64,000 nt of DNA from Brachypterus glaber (Eukaryota; Arthropoda; Insecta; Coleoptera; Kateretidae): NCBI GenBank assembly GCA_958510825.1, contig OY294044.1, positions 46,278,626 to 46,342,625 on the forward strand, written 5' to 3'. The notes beneath the pieces were generated by a model that searched no databases, was not told the DNA's origin, and saw nothing but the letters and a program-made list of their open reading frames with translations. The translations under genes were made by a program, and so were the position numbers. Within the stretch, counting starts at the first letter, position 1. Each line of letters begins with the position of its first letter. Positions 44,304 to 55,529 of the stretch are shown here, piece by piece.

Positions 44304-44825
44304 AACGCGCCCGCTACCGCCTGCGCGATTCTTTTGTTTACTTCCACTGCACCTTGGACTTGACTATACGGCAAACTAACAAACAATAATTATAATTATA
44401 ATTATAATTAGCTAACTACAAAGTTTAAGGGTGTGGAGGCTGTAAGCCAGACCTCTAGGTCACTATGACACTTTTTGCCATTACCAATTACAAAAGCTCG
44501 TACAAAAGTAACGTGTTCAGTAAAAAAAAACTAACTTCAAAAGTAATGTGCTCGGTATAAAAATTTATAAATAATACCTAAAATACTTGATTATACTCGA
44601 CATTACCAGACATTACTTGACATTACTCGAAATCACTTGACATTACTCGACATTACTCGACATTACTCGACATTACTTGACATTACGTGACATTACTTGA
44701 CATTACGTGACATTACCTGACATTACTCGACATTACTCGACATTACTTGACATTACTGACAATATTTGGCATTTTTGACAATACATGTACAAAATTTTGG
44801 CGGTGAAACACCCCTCGACTATACC

Positions 44826-46263
44826 CCTATATAATGCAGTTCCCTCCTCGAGGACCTTCCCGCGAGGAGTTAGCTATGACATGCTATCCCCTAAAATGAA
44901 TTTAGACTGAAGAAAAAAAAATCAAAATTTTAATGATGCCATTAATTTGATGGATTCTGTATACTGTAAGTGGTGCATATAAATATTATAAAACCGTTTT
45001 AGTAAAATACGACCAGCTCCTTTTATGAGATAATGCTGACTGCTAAATAATATTCACGCTTTATATACATTAATCCTAAATGTATCTTTGATTCCGTTTC
45101 GAAAATGGTTCATCAACTCAATTTTGACTAACTTTACAGTGCAGAATTACCAATTTTATTTTTCCTAGACACGAAACGACGACAAAAAAAAACTCATCAC
45201 GTTCTAAGCCAAAAAATGTACCAATTTTTCCAAAGTTTTTTTTTTTTTTAATTTGGAAACTTTTTCGATGCGAGAGTCCCACCTTCCCTAATGGCTACCG
45301 TAGCCAAGCTACGCTTAAGCAACGGATGTGTAAGCTCTGAAGTATACAAAAAAATTAAATATAAATATTTTAAGTATTTGCAACCTGCGCATCATTATTT
45401 TTTTTTTGTTTACCTTTATAACTAAAGTAAAATATAAGCCATATTAAATAGGGCGTGCAGGGACCAAGGGACCAAGAATCTCAGCTGGTCCCGGGACCAG
45501 AAATCATTGGTTTGGACGAGCCCCATGGTTCCGAAATTCCGAAAATGTTGTATGTTTTGTTTTAAATTAAATCAATAAAATAATAAATTATTATAAAAAA
45601 ACTAGCCCACTAAAAACCCCCTCATATTGCATTACCCACTAGGCTAATTCAGTTCCCCCTCATATCAAGAAAAATAAAACAATTTTTTTTTTTTTTTTGA
45701 CAAATTTTAGCTCAAACAATTTAATAATCATCCAGCACGCTTCATTTAAAAATTATAATTTTTTTCACAAGACGCGTTTTACTGGTATAATTATCTCGTG
45801 CAAAATCGAGCAAAACCAAAGATCAAAAATAAAAATAGGGTTCGAAAACAATACTGTGTCATATTTTAGCACTTCATTCAAAAATTAAAAAAATACAACA
45901 ACAATAAATAAAAATTATAATTCATACTTATAATAAGTGGTTTATGCAAATTATTATTATTATTTTTTATCTGAAAGGCACATATTTTTCACGACTTGAG
46001 GGAGAAGAGAAAATAAAAAAAAGAACGTGTTTTATGAAATACCCTATCATCCTCTGTTAAATAAAATAAAATTTCTGTCAATTCCTGTTGGAAATCGAAT
46101 TACAATTTTAGACGATTTCTGTTAACCCGTAACAACAAACGTGTAATTTAAGTTACACTGCCACAGACGTGACGTATTCCAGACGGTTACTTGTCTATGT
46201 AAGAAAAATACTAAAAATGTGTTTTTTAATGTTTTTAAATTATTTAAGCTTTTATTGGTCATT
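44826..46263. other. Intergenic, nothing identified
   Basis: A short GC-richer stretch at 45290-45345 has splice-like edges on the minus strand but two of three frames are closed and no homologue is recognised. The remainder is AT-rich and unassigned. Confidence 0.5.
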
Positions 46264-47170
46264 TGACTTTTAGTCCAGTCAAATAACGAGAAATTCCTTT
46301 GTTAAATTGCAATAAATGTAAATGTAAATGATATTTTAAAGGGTAGTAGTGGATAGTAACAGAACACTCCTATTAGTTTTTCACCGTTGACTTGTGTAAG
46401 GGGTGTCCGCTATCTTAAATTTTAAGGGCGAGTGCGCTTATCTCGCTAAATATGCCTCTTACGATAAAAATACATATAATAAATTTTGTTAAGCAAAAAA
46501 ATTCCAACAATTTTTGTTTGTATCATTTTTTTAATATATTAATAACAATCGAGTTATATTCAATCGAGGTATATTCAAAAATGACCATGTTGGGGGTAAA
46601 ATTGGTTTTCTCGATTTTTGACCCAAAATATTCATCGGAGAATAAAAGTGGTTATAAGCAAACTTGTAGCTCTTGCAATTCTCTATACGTTTTATATATT
46701 ATGTATTTTCATAAGTATTTTGTTACGGTTACAGTTGTGCCCTCTGTAACCGTTCCAAAGTACTTTTTGAAAATTTATAATATATGAAACTTATAGAAAA
46801 TTTCAAAAGCTACAAGTTTGCTTATAACCATTTTTATCGTCCGATGAATAATTTGGCTGAAAAATGGAAAAAACCAATTTCACCTCCAACATTGCTATTT
46901 TTGAATTAACTCGATTGTTATTAATATATTAAAAAAATGGTCCAAACAAAAATTGTTGAAAATTATCTCAACAGAATTGGTTATATGCATTTTTATCGTA
47001 AGATGCATATTAAGCAACTCACCCCTAAAATTCAAGATAGCGGACACCCCTTATGCAAATCACCCGGTGAAAAAACAGGAGTGTTCTGTTACCATCCACT
47101 ACTACCCTTTAAAATATCAGCCCGTGTACATTTATTGCAATTTACATTTATTATTTTACTGGACTATTTA
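46264..47170. repeat. Long foldback, about 0.9 kb, arms of ~420 bp
   Basis: AAAGGGTAGTAGTGGATAGT then ACAGAACACTCCT at the left is mirrored by AGGAGTGTTCTGTTACCATC then CACTACTACCCTTT at the right. GTTATAAGCAAACTTGTAGC pairs with GCTACAAGTTTGCTTATAAC, meeting near 46740 around GTAACCG. The open frames at 46452 and 46937 are accidental. Arms are diverged by a few percent or more. Confidence 0.9.
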
Positions 47171-48901
47171 ATTTGTAATGAGTTTTACATAGTATAAATC
47201 AAAAGAACACCCTTTTAAATGCTTTTATTTAAAAACGGAGAGGAAATATATCGAAAAATCGGCTTTCAGAGGACTTTTCTGATCTGTGATTACTGGTTAA
47301 ACAATAGACATAAAAATTTTCTCCATACTTAATTTCAAGTTTCAGGAACAAAACTGACTCCGGGATAAGAAATTTTGCTCTGGTCCCGGGATATCTAGAG
47401 GAAAGGAAGCAAATATGGGCTACCCATTTTATTTTTTCTTGTAAAAAAATAAATAAAAGTTTAGTTCCAATACCAAACGTACTTAACGATAGCTATATTA
47501 ATTAGTCACAACCTGTTATGTATTGATTAAAACAAATAATAAATTCATTATTTTGTAAATAGTGAGAAGGTGCACTTTTGTGTCGATTTGAAATTGGCCC
47601 TAAATATGGGCTGCCCCCAAAATTGTGTAATAAATATTATATTTGAAGTGGCAATCAATCTTATTGGTCGCAATAAGTTAAAAGTATAAAAGTTATATCT
47701 AAAATGAAATAATAAATCAAATAACTCTCAATATAGAACGTGGTATATTAAACAATTTTAAAGCTTTAAAGGTACCCATCTCGTTCTGCCTCATCGCTAT
47801 TATAGCGCGTTCCATATCGCCCTAGTTCTATTTTCTTCTATTCTTGGCTGTTGCTGATCTTTTCTTGGCCTCCTAGAAAAATTCTAGGCTTAAATACATA
47901 GTTCTATATAGCCCATAATAGAAACACAGGGATGGCCCATATTGCAAAAATACTCGGTGTATACAACAAAAGAGGTTATGTCTAAAACTCAGTAATTAGA
48001 AGAAAACTAATAAGCACACATCAAAGTCCGATTATGTGGCTTTAATTTGTTGCAGAAATAGTTTTGAAAACGTTGTTATCTATCAGGTAACGGAATTTAT
48101 AAACTTACCTAAAAAAGTTATGTGGCTTGCTGAAAAGGATGGAAAATAAAAATAAATTCTCAAACGTCAACGAATGTATGAATTAATTAATGAATCTTTA
48201 CTGTGGAACTTCGCCATTTACGATTTGCGATAGTTGGATACAGAGAACTGCATCGGATAGCTGAGAAACCCACCTAGCCCATATTACAAGACCTAGCCCA
48301 CATTTGCTACCCTTCCTCTAATATAAACTTATCTTATTCACTGAGAAGAGAATTCTATAAAACGTGAAGCAAAATATAAATTTTATTTGTTGAGATAATT
48401 ATAAATATATTTACGAAAAATAAATATTTACAGAGAGGTGGCCTTGTGGGCCATATTAAAATTTGGGTCATATTTTTCCCGGTTGTCAGTCACAAATATG
48501 GAATTTTTTTGGGAAAATTTATTATCATGCGGTTTTCGAAAAATAATTTTTAAGCCTATTGTAAGTTTTAATTAAATATTTCTTTAATTCTGAATGAATA
48601 AAATAAATATTAGTTTATAGTATTCGTAATATCAACATTCTTTCTACTATTTAATACATATTAAGAACTTAGATAGTTAGGATTTTATTTTGTTATTGAA
48701 AATAATAGTGAATTTTGTTGATAAATTTGAAAACATAAACGAGAAAGGGATTATAAGATTTAAAAGGGAACAATATCAGAATTATTTATTAAAGAAAATA
48801 AACAATTTATATATGGCATATCGCGCCTAGCGTGCCAAGATTTTACACTCTTCTCACGGATTTTGACCAAACTTGGAATAGTTGTAGTATTAGTAGGTAT
48901 A
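47171..48901. other. Intergenic, nothing identified
   Basis: AT-rich with a GC-richer patch at 47770-47900. A minus-strand CAG...GTAAGT pair around 48106-48140 frames only 21 nt. No gene supported. Confidence 0.5.
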
Positions 48902-49246
48902 CAGGGTGTCTCATCGAAGCCGACAAGGTCGATATATAGTAAAGTATCCACTTTACAGAAAAACTTTAAAGGGAGTAGTCGTATAGTTTAAAAAAAGGCA
49001 CATTTTAAAAACATCTGACTTAATTTTTTTAATTAGAATGGTATATTTTTTATTATGTCATCTCAAATATGACATAATAAAAAATTAAATCAGATGTTAC
49101 CCACACTAGCAAGACCATCCTGTATATTTCAAAATATTTTTTGAATGTGCCTTTTTTAAAACCATACAACTTTTCCCTTTAAAGGTTTTCTCTAAAGTCG
49201 ATACTTTACTATATATCGACCGAGTCGGCTTCGTTGAGACACCCTG
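48902..49246. mobile_element. mariner-type MITE, 345 bp
   Basis: CAGGGTGTCTCATCGAAGCC at the left and GGCTTCGTTGAGACACCCTG at the right are inverted, flanked by TA. GATATATAGTAAAGTATC and GATACTTTACTATATATC pair further in. A CACCCTGTATA-like end is also seen alone at 2086-2096 and 11116-11126. Confidence 0.88.
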
Positions 49247-49322
49247 TATAATAATTAAGATGATTTGGGTAGAAAAATACGAACTCTATCATAAAGTTGT
49301 GTTAGCAAAAATTCACAATATA

Positions 49323-49503
49323 CCGAGTGTTTGAGATTATACAAAACCTCGTACAAAACGGAGAAAACAAAGATAAAACGATCAGATCAAAGCTGAAGTG
49401 ATTGCAGTGGGGAGACGGCCCGTCCTATGAGCTGTTTCATTTAAAAAAAATCCCGTCAGCCTTGATCTTTGTTTTCTCCGTTTGTATAATCTTAAACAAG
49501 CGG
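49323..49503. mobile_element. MITE with TTTGAGATTATACAAA ends, TA target
   Basis: CCGAGTGTTTGAGATTATAC pairs with GTATAATCTTAAACAAGCGG, and CGGAGAAAACAAAGAT pairs with ATCTTTGTTTTCTCCG. Related to 54130-54272. Confidence 0.75.
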
Positions 49504-50621
49504 TACTGTAATAATATAAATTTTCAATATACTATGTAGCCAGAGCAAGGTGTGCAGGAAGAATCAAAAGGGATTTATATTTCAAATACATATCGATTCT
49601 CATTCAAATTAGCATAATACATAATATATATCCAAGTGCTTGGATACATATCCAGATACAGATCATCCATCTGTCTTGCATACATTCCAAAATAGAATTT
49701 GTATGTGGCTGTGTGGCTATGCCCAGTCAACACAAATACATGGCAGGAACATAGCAGGTACATAACCACTGTTCTATGTGATGTTGCAGACATGTAATTT
49801 TTATAGTCCATGTATAGTCCTTGGACTTTAACAATTCCGCCTCAAGTTATGTATCAGCTACATAACATGCTACATATCAGATACATACTAGGTACATAAC
49901 AATAAAAGTAGGCGTTTCCGAATTTTACTTGTTATGGAGTGCATGATAGATTTAGACATGGTAAACATTTTTACGTCTTTTTGATAAACCTAATAATTAA
50001 AGTATATAAATATCATTATATGTAGCATCCATCAGGCAAAATTCTTATACGATGTGCATTTTTACTGTGAAAGCAAACTTTCTACCAGGCTTAAAAATCA
50101 TGGGCCACATAAAAAGCCAATTTTTAGAGAAAAAATAGCAAATAATCATTTTAAAAAAATATATATATTTTAATATTTTGTCTAAAATTATCTAAAATCG
50201 GTTTAGTTGTCTAAAAATACATGCGTTTCTACTACTTAAGGGTAAAACTTTTATTATTAACAACAATTTTAAGAATATTAGTGATTCTAACCTATAAAAA
50301 TTAAAATAATATAGACGCCATATTTAGTATTGAATTCATAACATTTTATGTATCGTGTATGTTCTCGTACCATATATATGATACATAACATGCAATATTG
50401 CATGTTATGTACCATACATATGTATGTTACATCTTATGCAATATGGCACATGTAACGTAAAAAATCTTTCTGTTATAGGGCATGTTATGTAGCATACATA
50501 TGTATGTTATGTCTCATGTAATATGGCACATGTTACCTAAAAAATCTTTCTTTACCATGTTGCATCCATATATGTGCGGACTTATTATTATTTAGTTGAG
50601 TAAAAATGTGCATTTGGGTCA
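49504..50621. repeat. Region rich in ACATAAC/CATGTTATG motifs, with two ~80-bp tandem units
   Basis: ATACATGGCAGGAACATAGC, TACATAACATGCTACATATC and similar motifs recur. Units starting GTTATGTACCATACATATGT (50404) and GTTATGTAGCATACATATGT (50484) are tandem and both end AAAAATCTTTCT. Probably a degraded TIR element; ends not resolved. Confidence 0.5.
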
Positions 50622-50786
50622 AAGCTTGCCTGGGAATGCTACGAAACCCTCAAACAACTGGCAGAAACCAACAAGGTTCCCTTGATGTGGGTGCCAGGAC
50701 ACGAGGGTGTTGAAGGAAATGAGGGTGCGGACTCTCTCGCGAGAGAGAGAGCATGCACTCAATTTATTGGCCCTGGACGTTTCTGA
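50622..50786 (+). pseudogene. LINE RNase H fragment
   Basis: In frame from 50622: KLAWECYETLKQLAETNKVP, then LMWVPGHEGVEGNEGADSLA, RERACTQF and a TGA at 50784. WVPGHxGxxGNExAD is the signature of LINE ORF2 RNase H domains; the two acidic positions at its end are kept. Only this exon-sized piece survives. No RT or tail was found nearby, so it is an isolated remnant. It comes from a different copy than 30800-31715, which is on the other strand and more decayed. Confidence 0.85.
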
Positions 50787-51066
50787 GGCTTTAACAAAGG
50801 TTGGTAATAGTGAACAGGTGAAAAATGTCAAACCAACTTTTATATTTTTTTCATCGCAAATTGATATAAATTGTTTTATTACTTCTCTTAATATATTTTA
50901 ACGGGCATATTCTTTGATTTGGTTAATTTAATTACATTCTTAACTGCTAAACTAAAACCTTTTTATCCATTTTTAAATTGCAAATTATAGTTCTGTCAAT
51001 AGTTTAGTCACTTACTGCAGTACCGACTAGCGCGGTACTGCGCTTGGCTTGCAAGCATGGTCATAA

Positions 51067-51360
51067 AAGTCAACCTATAAAAACTGTCATTACATTTTAT
51101 AAAAAGAATATTTTGAGGTATTTTTTGGTAAATAATAAATTAATAACAATAATTATAAATAGTAATATATTCATATTTAATTATTAATTAGTTTTAGGTA
51201 TGAAATCTTGTTGTAAAAGAGAGATACTGAAAAACAAAATACTACAGCTATTCTCACTAGAATTTTCTATAGTAGAAAATTCCCAATATATGATTGGACA
51301 GAAATAAACACGTGGCCAAAAATATTGTTAAATGATTGGTTTATAAAAACGTTAAAACAT
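51067..51360 (-). repeat. Dispersed repeat, inverted copy of 14835-15127
   Basis: AAAAACTGTCATTACATTTT, AATTTTCTATAGTAGAAAATTC and GATTGGACAGAAATAAACA mirror the first copy. Confidence 0.8.
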
Positions 51361-52699
51361 AACCTAATATAAATATTAATATTATTTAGGTTGTTTGATT
51401 TGTTAAAAAATTAAATTGAAAATATAAAAATCAATTGTTTTGCTTTTTCGGTTTTATTTGCTGGCGCCTTGTCTAAGATATAACAATGACCGATTAAAAT
51501 AATGTATATCGGTAATATTGAAAACAAATAAATAAAGTTTTATTAATAGCAATTAATTATTTATAATAAGTATTTTGTTATCGTAAAAGGCGCATAATAC
51601 TATTGTTATTATAGTATAATGAATGCAAAACGTGTAATTTGCAAATAGTATTTGTAGATATTTACAATGTAAATTTTACATGTTAAAATATTATGTTAAA
51701 AATAACAACATAATTACCTATAGTAATTAAAATTGCAATATTCATCATTTGTAGCGGTGTTAAATTGAAATTGAAAATACTTGCATGTTTGGATCATAGT
51801 TCTGTGGTTTGGATGCCAGCAGGTCCAAAAAGTTCAAGAAAGATACCAAAGTAACAAATATAAAGAGATATCAATACTGAAAAAACTAATATAGTTTCCC
51901 CAAACATAAACTACAACTATCAATTTTTACCATAAAACAAAATTATATCTATAGTTTGACGCACGGATCTGCGCCTACGGGAAATATGTTTGGAATGTAG
52001 GTATGTGCAAGTGGGAGGCCCGCATCAGGCCGCCCGATGTAGGCATTAGATCATATACACATAGATATGGCATTAATTTTCATTTGTTTTATGTAAAACA
52101 TATACAAAGCCAATTGTAAACAAACCACTATAGCGGTGAGGTTGCGAGGAGGTGAAGTATAACATATTTTTTAACAAACCACTATAGCGGTGGGTGGTGA
52201 CCAGAAGCGGGAAGGTGAAATCGAGGGGCGTTTCACCTTTACAATACATGTACGTTTTCATCGACAGTACTTTACATTACATTGACATTACCTTACATTA
52301 CTTACAATACTGTACATTACCGTACATTACTTACATTATTCTACAGTACCTGACATTAATTGACATTACGACAGTACCTACATTATTTACATTATTTTTA
52401 TTAATGCGCATGCTCTCCTACAGTATTTACATTATTTCGTCTGCTCAGATCGCTCAAAGACCACGTGACACCTATAAAATTTCGGCAGTGTTGTTTACTC
52501 CTGGTGGTTTTAAGTAAATTGTTCAGTTTAACCACGAATTTAACATTTAATTTTTGTTCTTAAAAAGTTTTTTTTTTAATCATTTAAATAATAACTAACA
52601 ACTGTTATGCCTGTATTATTTTTAATAATTTTTGTGTACCTGATGTATAATGAAAAGTACGGATTTTAATAAGTTTTTATCAAGTTTTTCTTTATGTAG

Positions 52700-53310
52700 C
52701 AGGGCCGTAAATTGTGAGGGGTGAGGGGAAGCTTAGCCTCCCTGGCCTTGGTTTAAGCCCCCCTGGAGACGTATTCTTCAAAACCGGGGAGTAGAACGAA
52801 CCTCAGACTAAAAAAAAAAATACACCTTCTGGTTAAGTTATTTATATTTTTTTTTAAGGTTTTTTTACTTTTATATTTTTATATATCTATGAAGTTTACA
52901 ACAACAACAGATTAAAAATTTATAATTTTATTATTTTTAACCCATGAAATATGTTTTATATTTTGAATCCACGAAATATGCAAGTTTTTTGAAAAACCCA
53001 ACTTTTCTATTTTTAATACATGAAATTTACCACTTTTTTCCCAAAATTAATAATGTATTATTTTATTATATTTATCCCATGAAAAAAAATGCAACTTTTA
53101 TATTTTTAATCCATGAAATATGCAATTTTTTTTATTCTAAGGTTTAAAAATCCCAACTATTATATTTTTAAGCCATAAAATTTAAAACTTTTTTTCCCAA
53201 AATTAAAAATTTATTTATTTATTTTTTTAACCCATGAAATATGCAACTTTTATGTTTTTAATCCATGAAATATGCAACTTTTTTGATGTCAAGATAGGTG
53301 AGGGGGAGGC
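52700..53310 (+). mobile_element. Broken hAT MITE of the CAGGGCCGT family
   Basis: The left end CAGGGCCGTAAATTGTG is intact. The interior has the same AATCCATGAAATATGCAACT units as 17663-18161. It stops after AGATAGGTGAGGGGGAGGCT, lacking the right terminus, and abuts a foldback arm. Confidence 0.8.
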
Positions 53311-53329
53311 TATTTTATATGACACAATG

Positions 53330-53640
53330 GTGACAGGGGGGGCAAGGGGGGATATTTTTTTTCAAATAGAAAGGAGATTTGTGTGATATGTCATTTTAAA
53401 GCTTATAAAATTCTTTATTTAACCAAATATTTTTTTATTTTTTGGGAGCAATTTTTGTGGTTTTAAAATAGGTTTAAAAATGGGAAATTTTGTTAAAATT
53501 CTAATTTTAAATGATATTAATAAAATGTTATAAAAAAAAACAAAAAATCGCATTTTTTAGTAAATAAATTTAAAAAAATAAAACCTACAAAAACCTGGAC
53601 GTTTTATATCCAAAAAATATGATTTCTGTAAAAAAAAATT
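53330..53640 (+). repeat. Single arm of the 25809-26525 foldback family
   Basis: GACAGGGGGGGCAAGGGGGG, TGTGTGATATGTCATTTTAA and AGCTTATAAAATTCTTTATT match the left arm; the partner arm is missing. Confidence 0.6.
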
Positions 53641-53910
53641 CTGTCTCTCAGTCGGTCTGTCGGTCTGTGTGTCCGGGAAGTTTGTGACCACGATAACTCA
53701 AGAACGCTCTGGGCTAAAGACTTTAAATTTGGACCATAGATAGGTTGATTACACTAGTTTACAAGGGTTTTATGCGAACTTTATTTTAATGTTTTCTTAC
53801 ATATTTGTTGATGCTGAATCCAAATCCGTAAAAGAAAAAAAAATCGTTGGTTCAGATTCCGAGATAACCTAAAGATTTTATAAGGGGAAAGTTAGAGAAA
53901 TAATATATTT
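53641..53910 (-). repeat. Relative of the GACGGACAG dispersed repeat
   Basis: GTCGGTCTGTCGGTCTGTGT and CCACGATAACTCAAGAACGC parallel the reversed copy at 59040-59090. GATGCTGAATCCAAATCCG downstream links it to the Nmdar1 intron repeat at 5480-5935. Confidence 0.55.
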
Positions 53911-54129
53911 TCGTTTATCTCCACCCTTGTATTGCTTTTTTTTACGCTTCTTGACGTTTTATATTTTGATCACAGTTTGCTAGCAAGCTAAGCATGCTTA
54001 ACCAGAGTTCTAGGCTGGGATTGTTTTTGGAAAAATCAGATGGGGTAATGTATTGTATGTATGTAAGGGGGTATTTTTTTCAACAAAAAAAAATATAATA
54101 TATATTTTATTATATAAAAATATAATATA

Positions 54130-54272
54130 CAGCCCGTTTGAAATCAAAGATCGACTCTGACGTGTTTTTTTTATATTAAACACAGCGTATCGCATCCCAC
54201 TACAATCACGTCAGCCTTGTTCTAATCGTTCTGTCTTTGTTTTCTCTGTCTTGTATAATCTCAAACGGGCTG
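54130..54272. mobile_element. MITE, 143 bp, TIR CAGCCCGTTTGA, TA target
   Basis: CAGCCCGTTTGAAATCAAAG and ATAATCTCAAACGGGCTG are inverted and flanked by TA. The right half (GTTTTCTCTGTCTTGTATAA) matches the MITE at 49323-49503. Confidence 0.85.
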
Positions 54273-54949
54273 TATATTATATTATATATTTTTTTAGTTT
54301 TTTGGTTTAAATAAACCTAGGCCTAACGGGAAAAGTATTATTTTGTTGACAGCAGTATTAATATTTTTTTAATTAGCTGATAAAAGTTGGTAAATAGGTG
54401 TTTTGGGACTCTTTGCAGGCAGATTTTTTTTATATTAAATTTTTTATCAGGTTAATTAAAAAATATGTTCCCCTATAAAATTTTTTTTTTTCTTGGCGAA
54501 TTTGGATTCCTCATCAAAAGTTATGTTAGAAAACATGTAAAGTTGGGCATAAAAAAAGTTGAAATTTGTAAACTAGTGTTATCCAAAGTTTTAGGCTGAA
54601 ATTGTTTTAGGTAAAAATGGGGTTGGGTACGGGGGTAAAATATATATACGGGCCTATAGGGGAAAGTAATATTTTGTTGGCAGCAGTATTTTTTACGTGT
54701 TACAAATTTTAATTTAATAATTTTATTTTTTTTTATTTTTCGTTTTTCAAAAGAAGAATTAAAAAAAAAGTATTTTTTTTTGTTTTAAATTTTTTTTTAT
54801 TTGGGAAAATTATACAATATACTGTGAATGATATATAATGGAATGCGTAGCATTACATATCTTCACGGCTTGTTTATTAATATATTTTTATACATATATT
54901 AACCTAAATTTATGTTAATCTTAACCTAACATCCTACATTACCTCGTAC

Positions 54950-55143
54950 CAGTGGCGGACTGGCCGTAAGGCAGGGTCGTCAAAAGCCGACCGGGCCCAG
55001 TGCTAAACGGGCCCCCACACGGCCATTTGGTCTATTTTGGCTATACCGGGCCCTCGATTTTCCAATTTTTTATGGGTTTTGAGCCGTTTACAGGCTTTTT
55101 TAATATTTTTCCGACCGTGCTGTAAGAAGCCAGTCCGCGTCTG
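54950..55143. mobile_element. hAT-type MITE, 194 bp, TIR CAGTGGCGGACTGGC
   Basis: CAGTGGCGGACTGGC at the left and GCCAGTCCGCGTCTG at the right are inverted. Flanks CCTCGTAC (54942-54949) and CCTCCTAC (55144-55151) form an 8-bp duplication with one mismatch. GC-rich interior with GGGCCC blocks. Confidence 0.85.
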
Positions 55144-55529
55144 CCTCCTACATTACCCTAGAGTACTTTACATTAAGTGGAAATTACTTACATTACCGAC
55201 ATTATTTCGACAGTATTATACAGTACTACATTTTTCTACATTATTTACATTATTTCGACATTACCATACAGTACTACATTTTTCTTACATTATTTACATT
55301 ATTCGTACAATATTGTAAATAATGTACATTATTTACAATACATGTACAAAAATAGGTCAGTGAAACGCCCCTCGGGTGAAATCTACCTGGATATAACAAT
55401 GAAAACATTTCGGTTTGACGTGGACTTAATGCGCATCTATGTATATATGATCTAATATCATCATCAGTAGTTTGTTTGGGTCTTTAAGAGACAGGCGCAG
55501 CCTATGGCTCATTTATCTAAAATATAATT

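Larger units (their letters stand above)
43289..44817 (+). mobile_element. TIR transposon, member 1 of the CGAGGGGYGT family, 1529 bp
   Basis: Ends CGAGGGGTGTCTCACC and GGTGAAACACCCCTCG are inverted. ACTATACC is duplicated at 43281-43288 and 44818-44825. Just inside each end are CAATACATGTAC and an array of YGACATTAC 9-mers (about 43339-43500 and 44595-44760), both arrays on the + strand. Behind the left array is a GTGCGTAG-rich stretch ending CTAAG/GTAAGAAT, which could be a promoter plus first splice donor of the autonomous ancestor (inference). No transposase remains. A foldback arm (43722-43935) and a SINE piece (44169-44303) sit inside. An 8-bp duplication suggests hAT, P, Merlin or MULE-like; the terminus is not a standard hAT CAGNG. 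Confidence 0.92.
52222..55374 (+). mobile_element. TIR transposon, member 2 of the CGAGGGGYGT family, 3153 bp
   Basis: Ends CGAGGGGCGTTTCACC and GTGAAACGCCCCTCG are inverted. GGTGAAAT is duplicated at 52214-52221 and 55375-55382. CAATACATGTAC follows the left end and precedes the right end. Subterminal arrays of TACATTAC/GACATTAC/TACATTATTTACATTATT lie at about 52262-52440 and 55148-55340, again on the same strand at both ends. Left-end sequence includes a TATA-like CCTATAAAATTT at about 52470 followed by a possible splice donor (GGTTTTAAG/TAAATT), perhaps relics of a promoter. Internally it has been filled by other elements (52700-53310, 53330-53640, 54130-54272, 54950-55143). No transposase was found. 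Confidence 0.92.

Noticed and set aside
45290..45345. GC-richer minus-strand segment with acceptor and donor-like edges
   Set aside because: Two frames have stops and the phase does not fit the known exons.
46452..47197. Several 70-110-codon frames
   Set aside because: They lie on the two arms of a foldback, differ between arms and have no protein features.
48106..48140. 21-nt segment framed by CAG and GTAAGT on the minus strand
   Set aside because: Too short, no coding context, likely chance.
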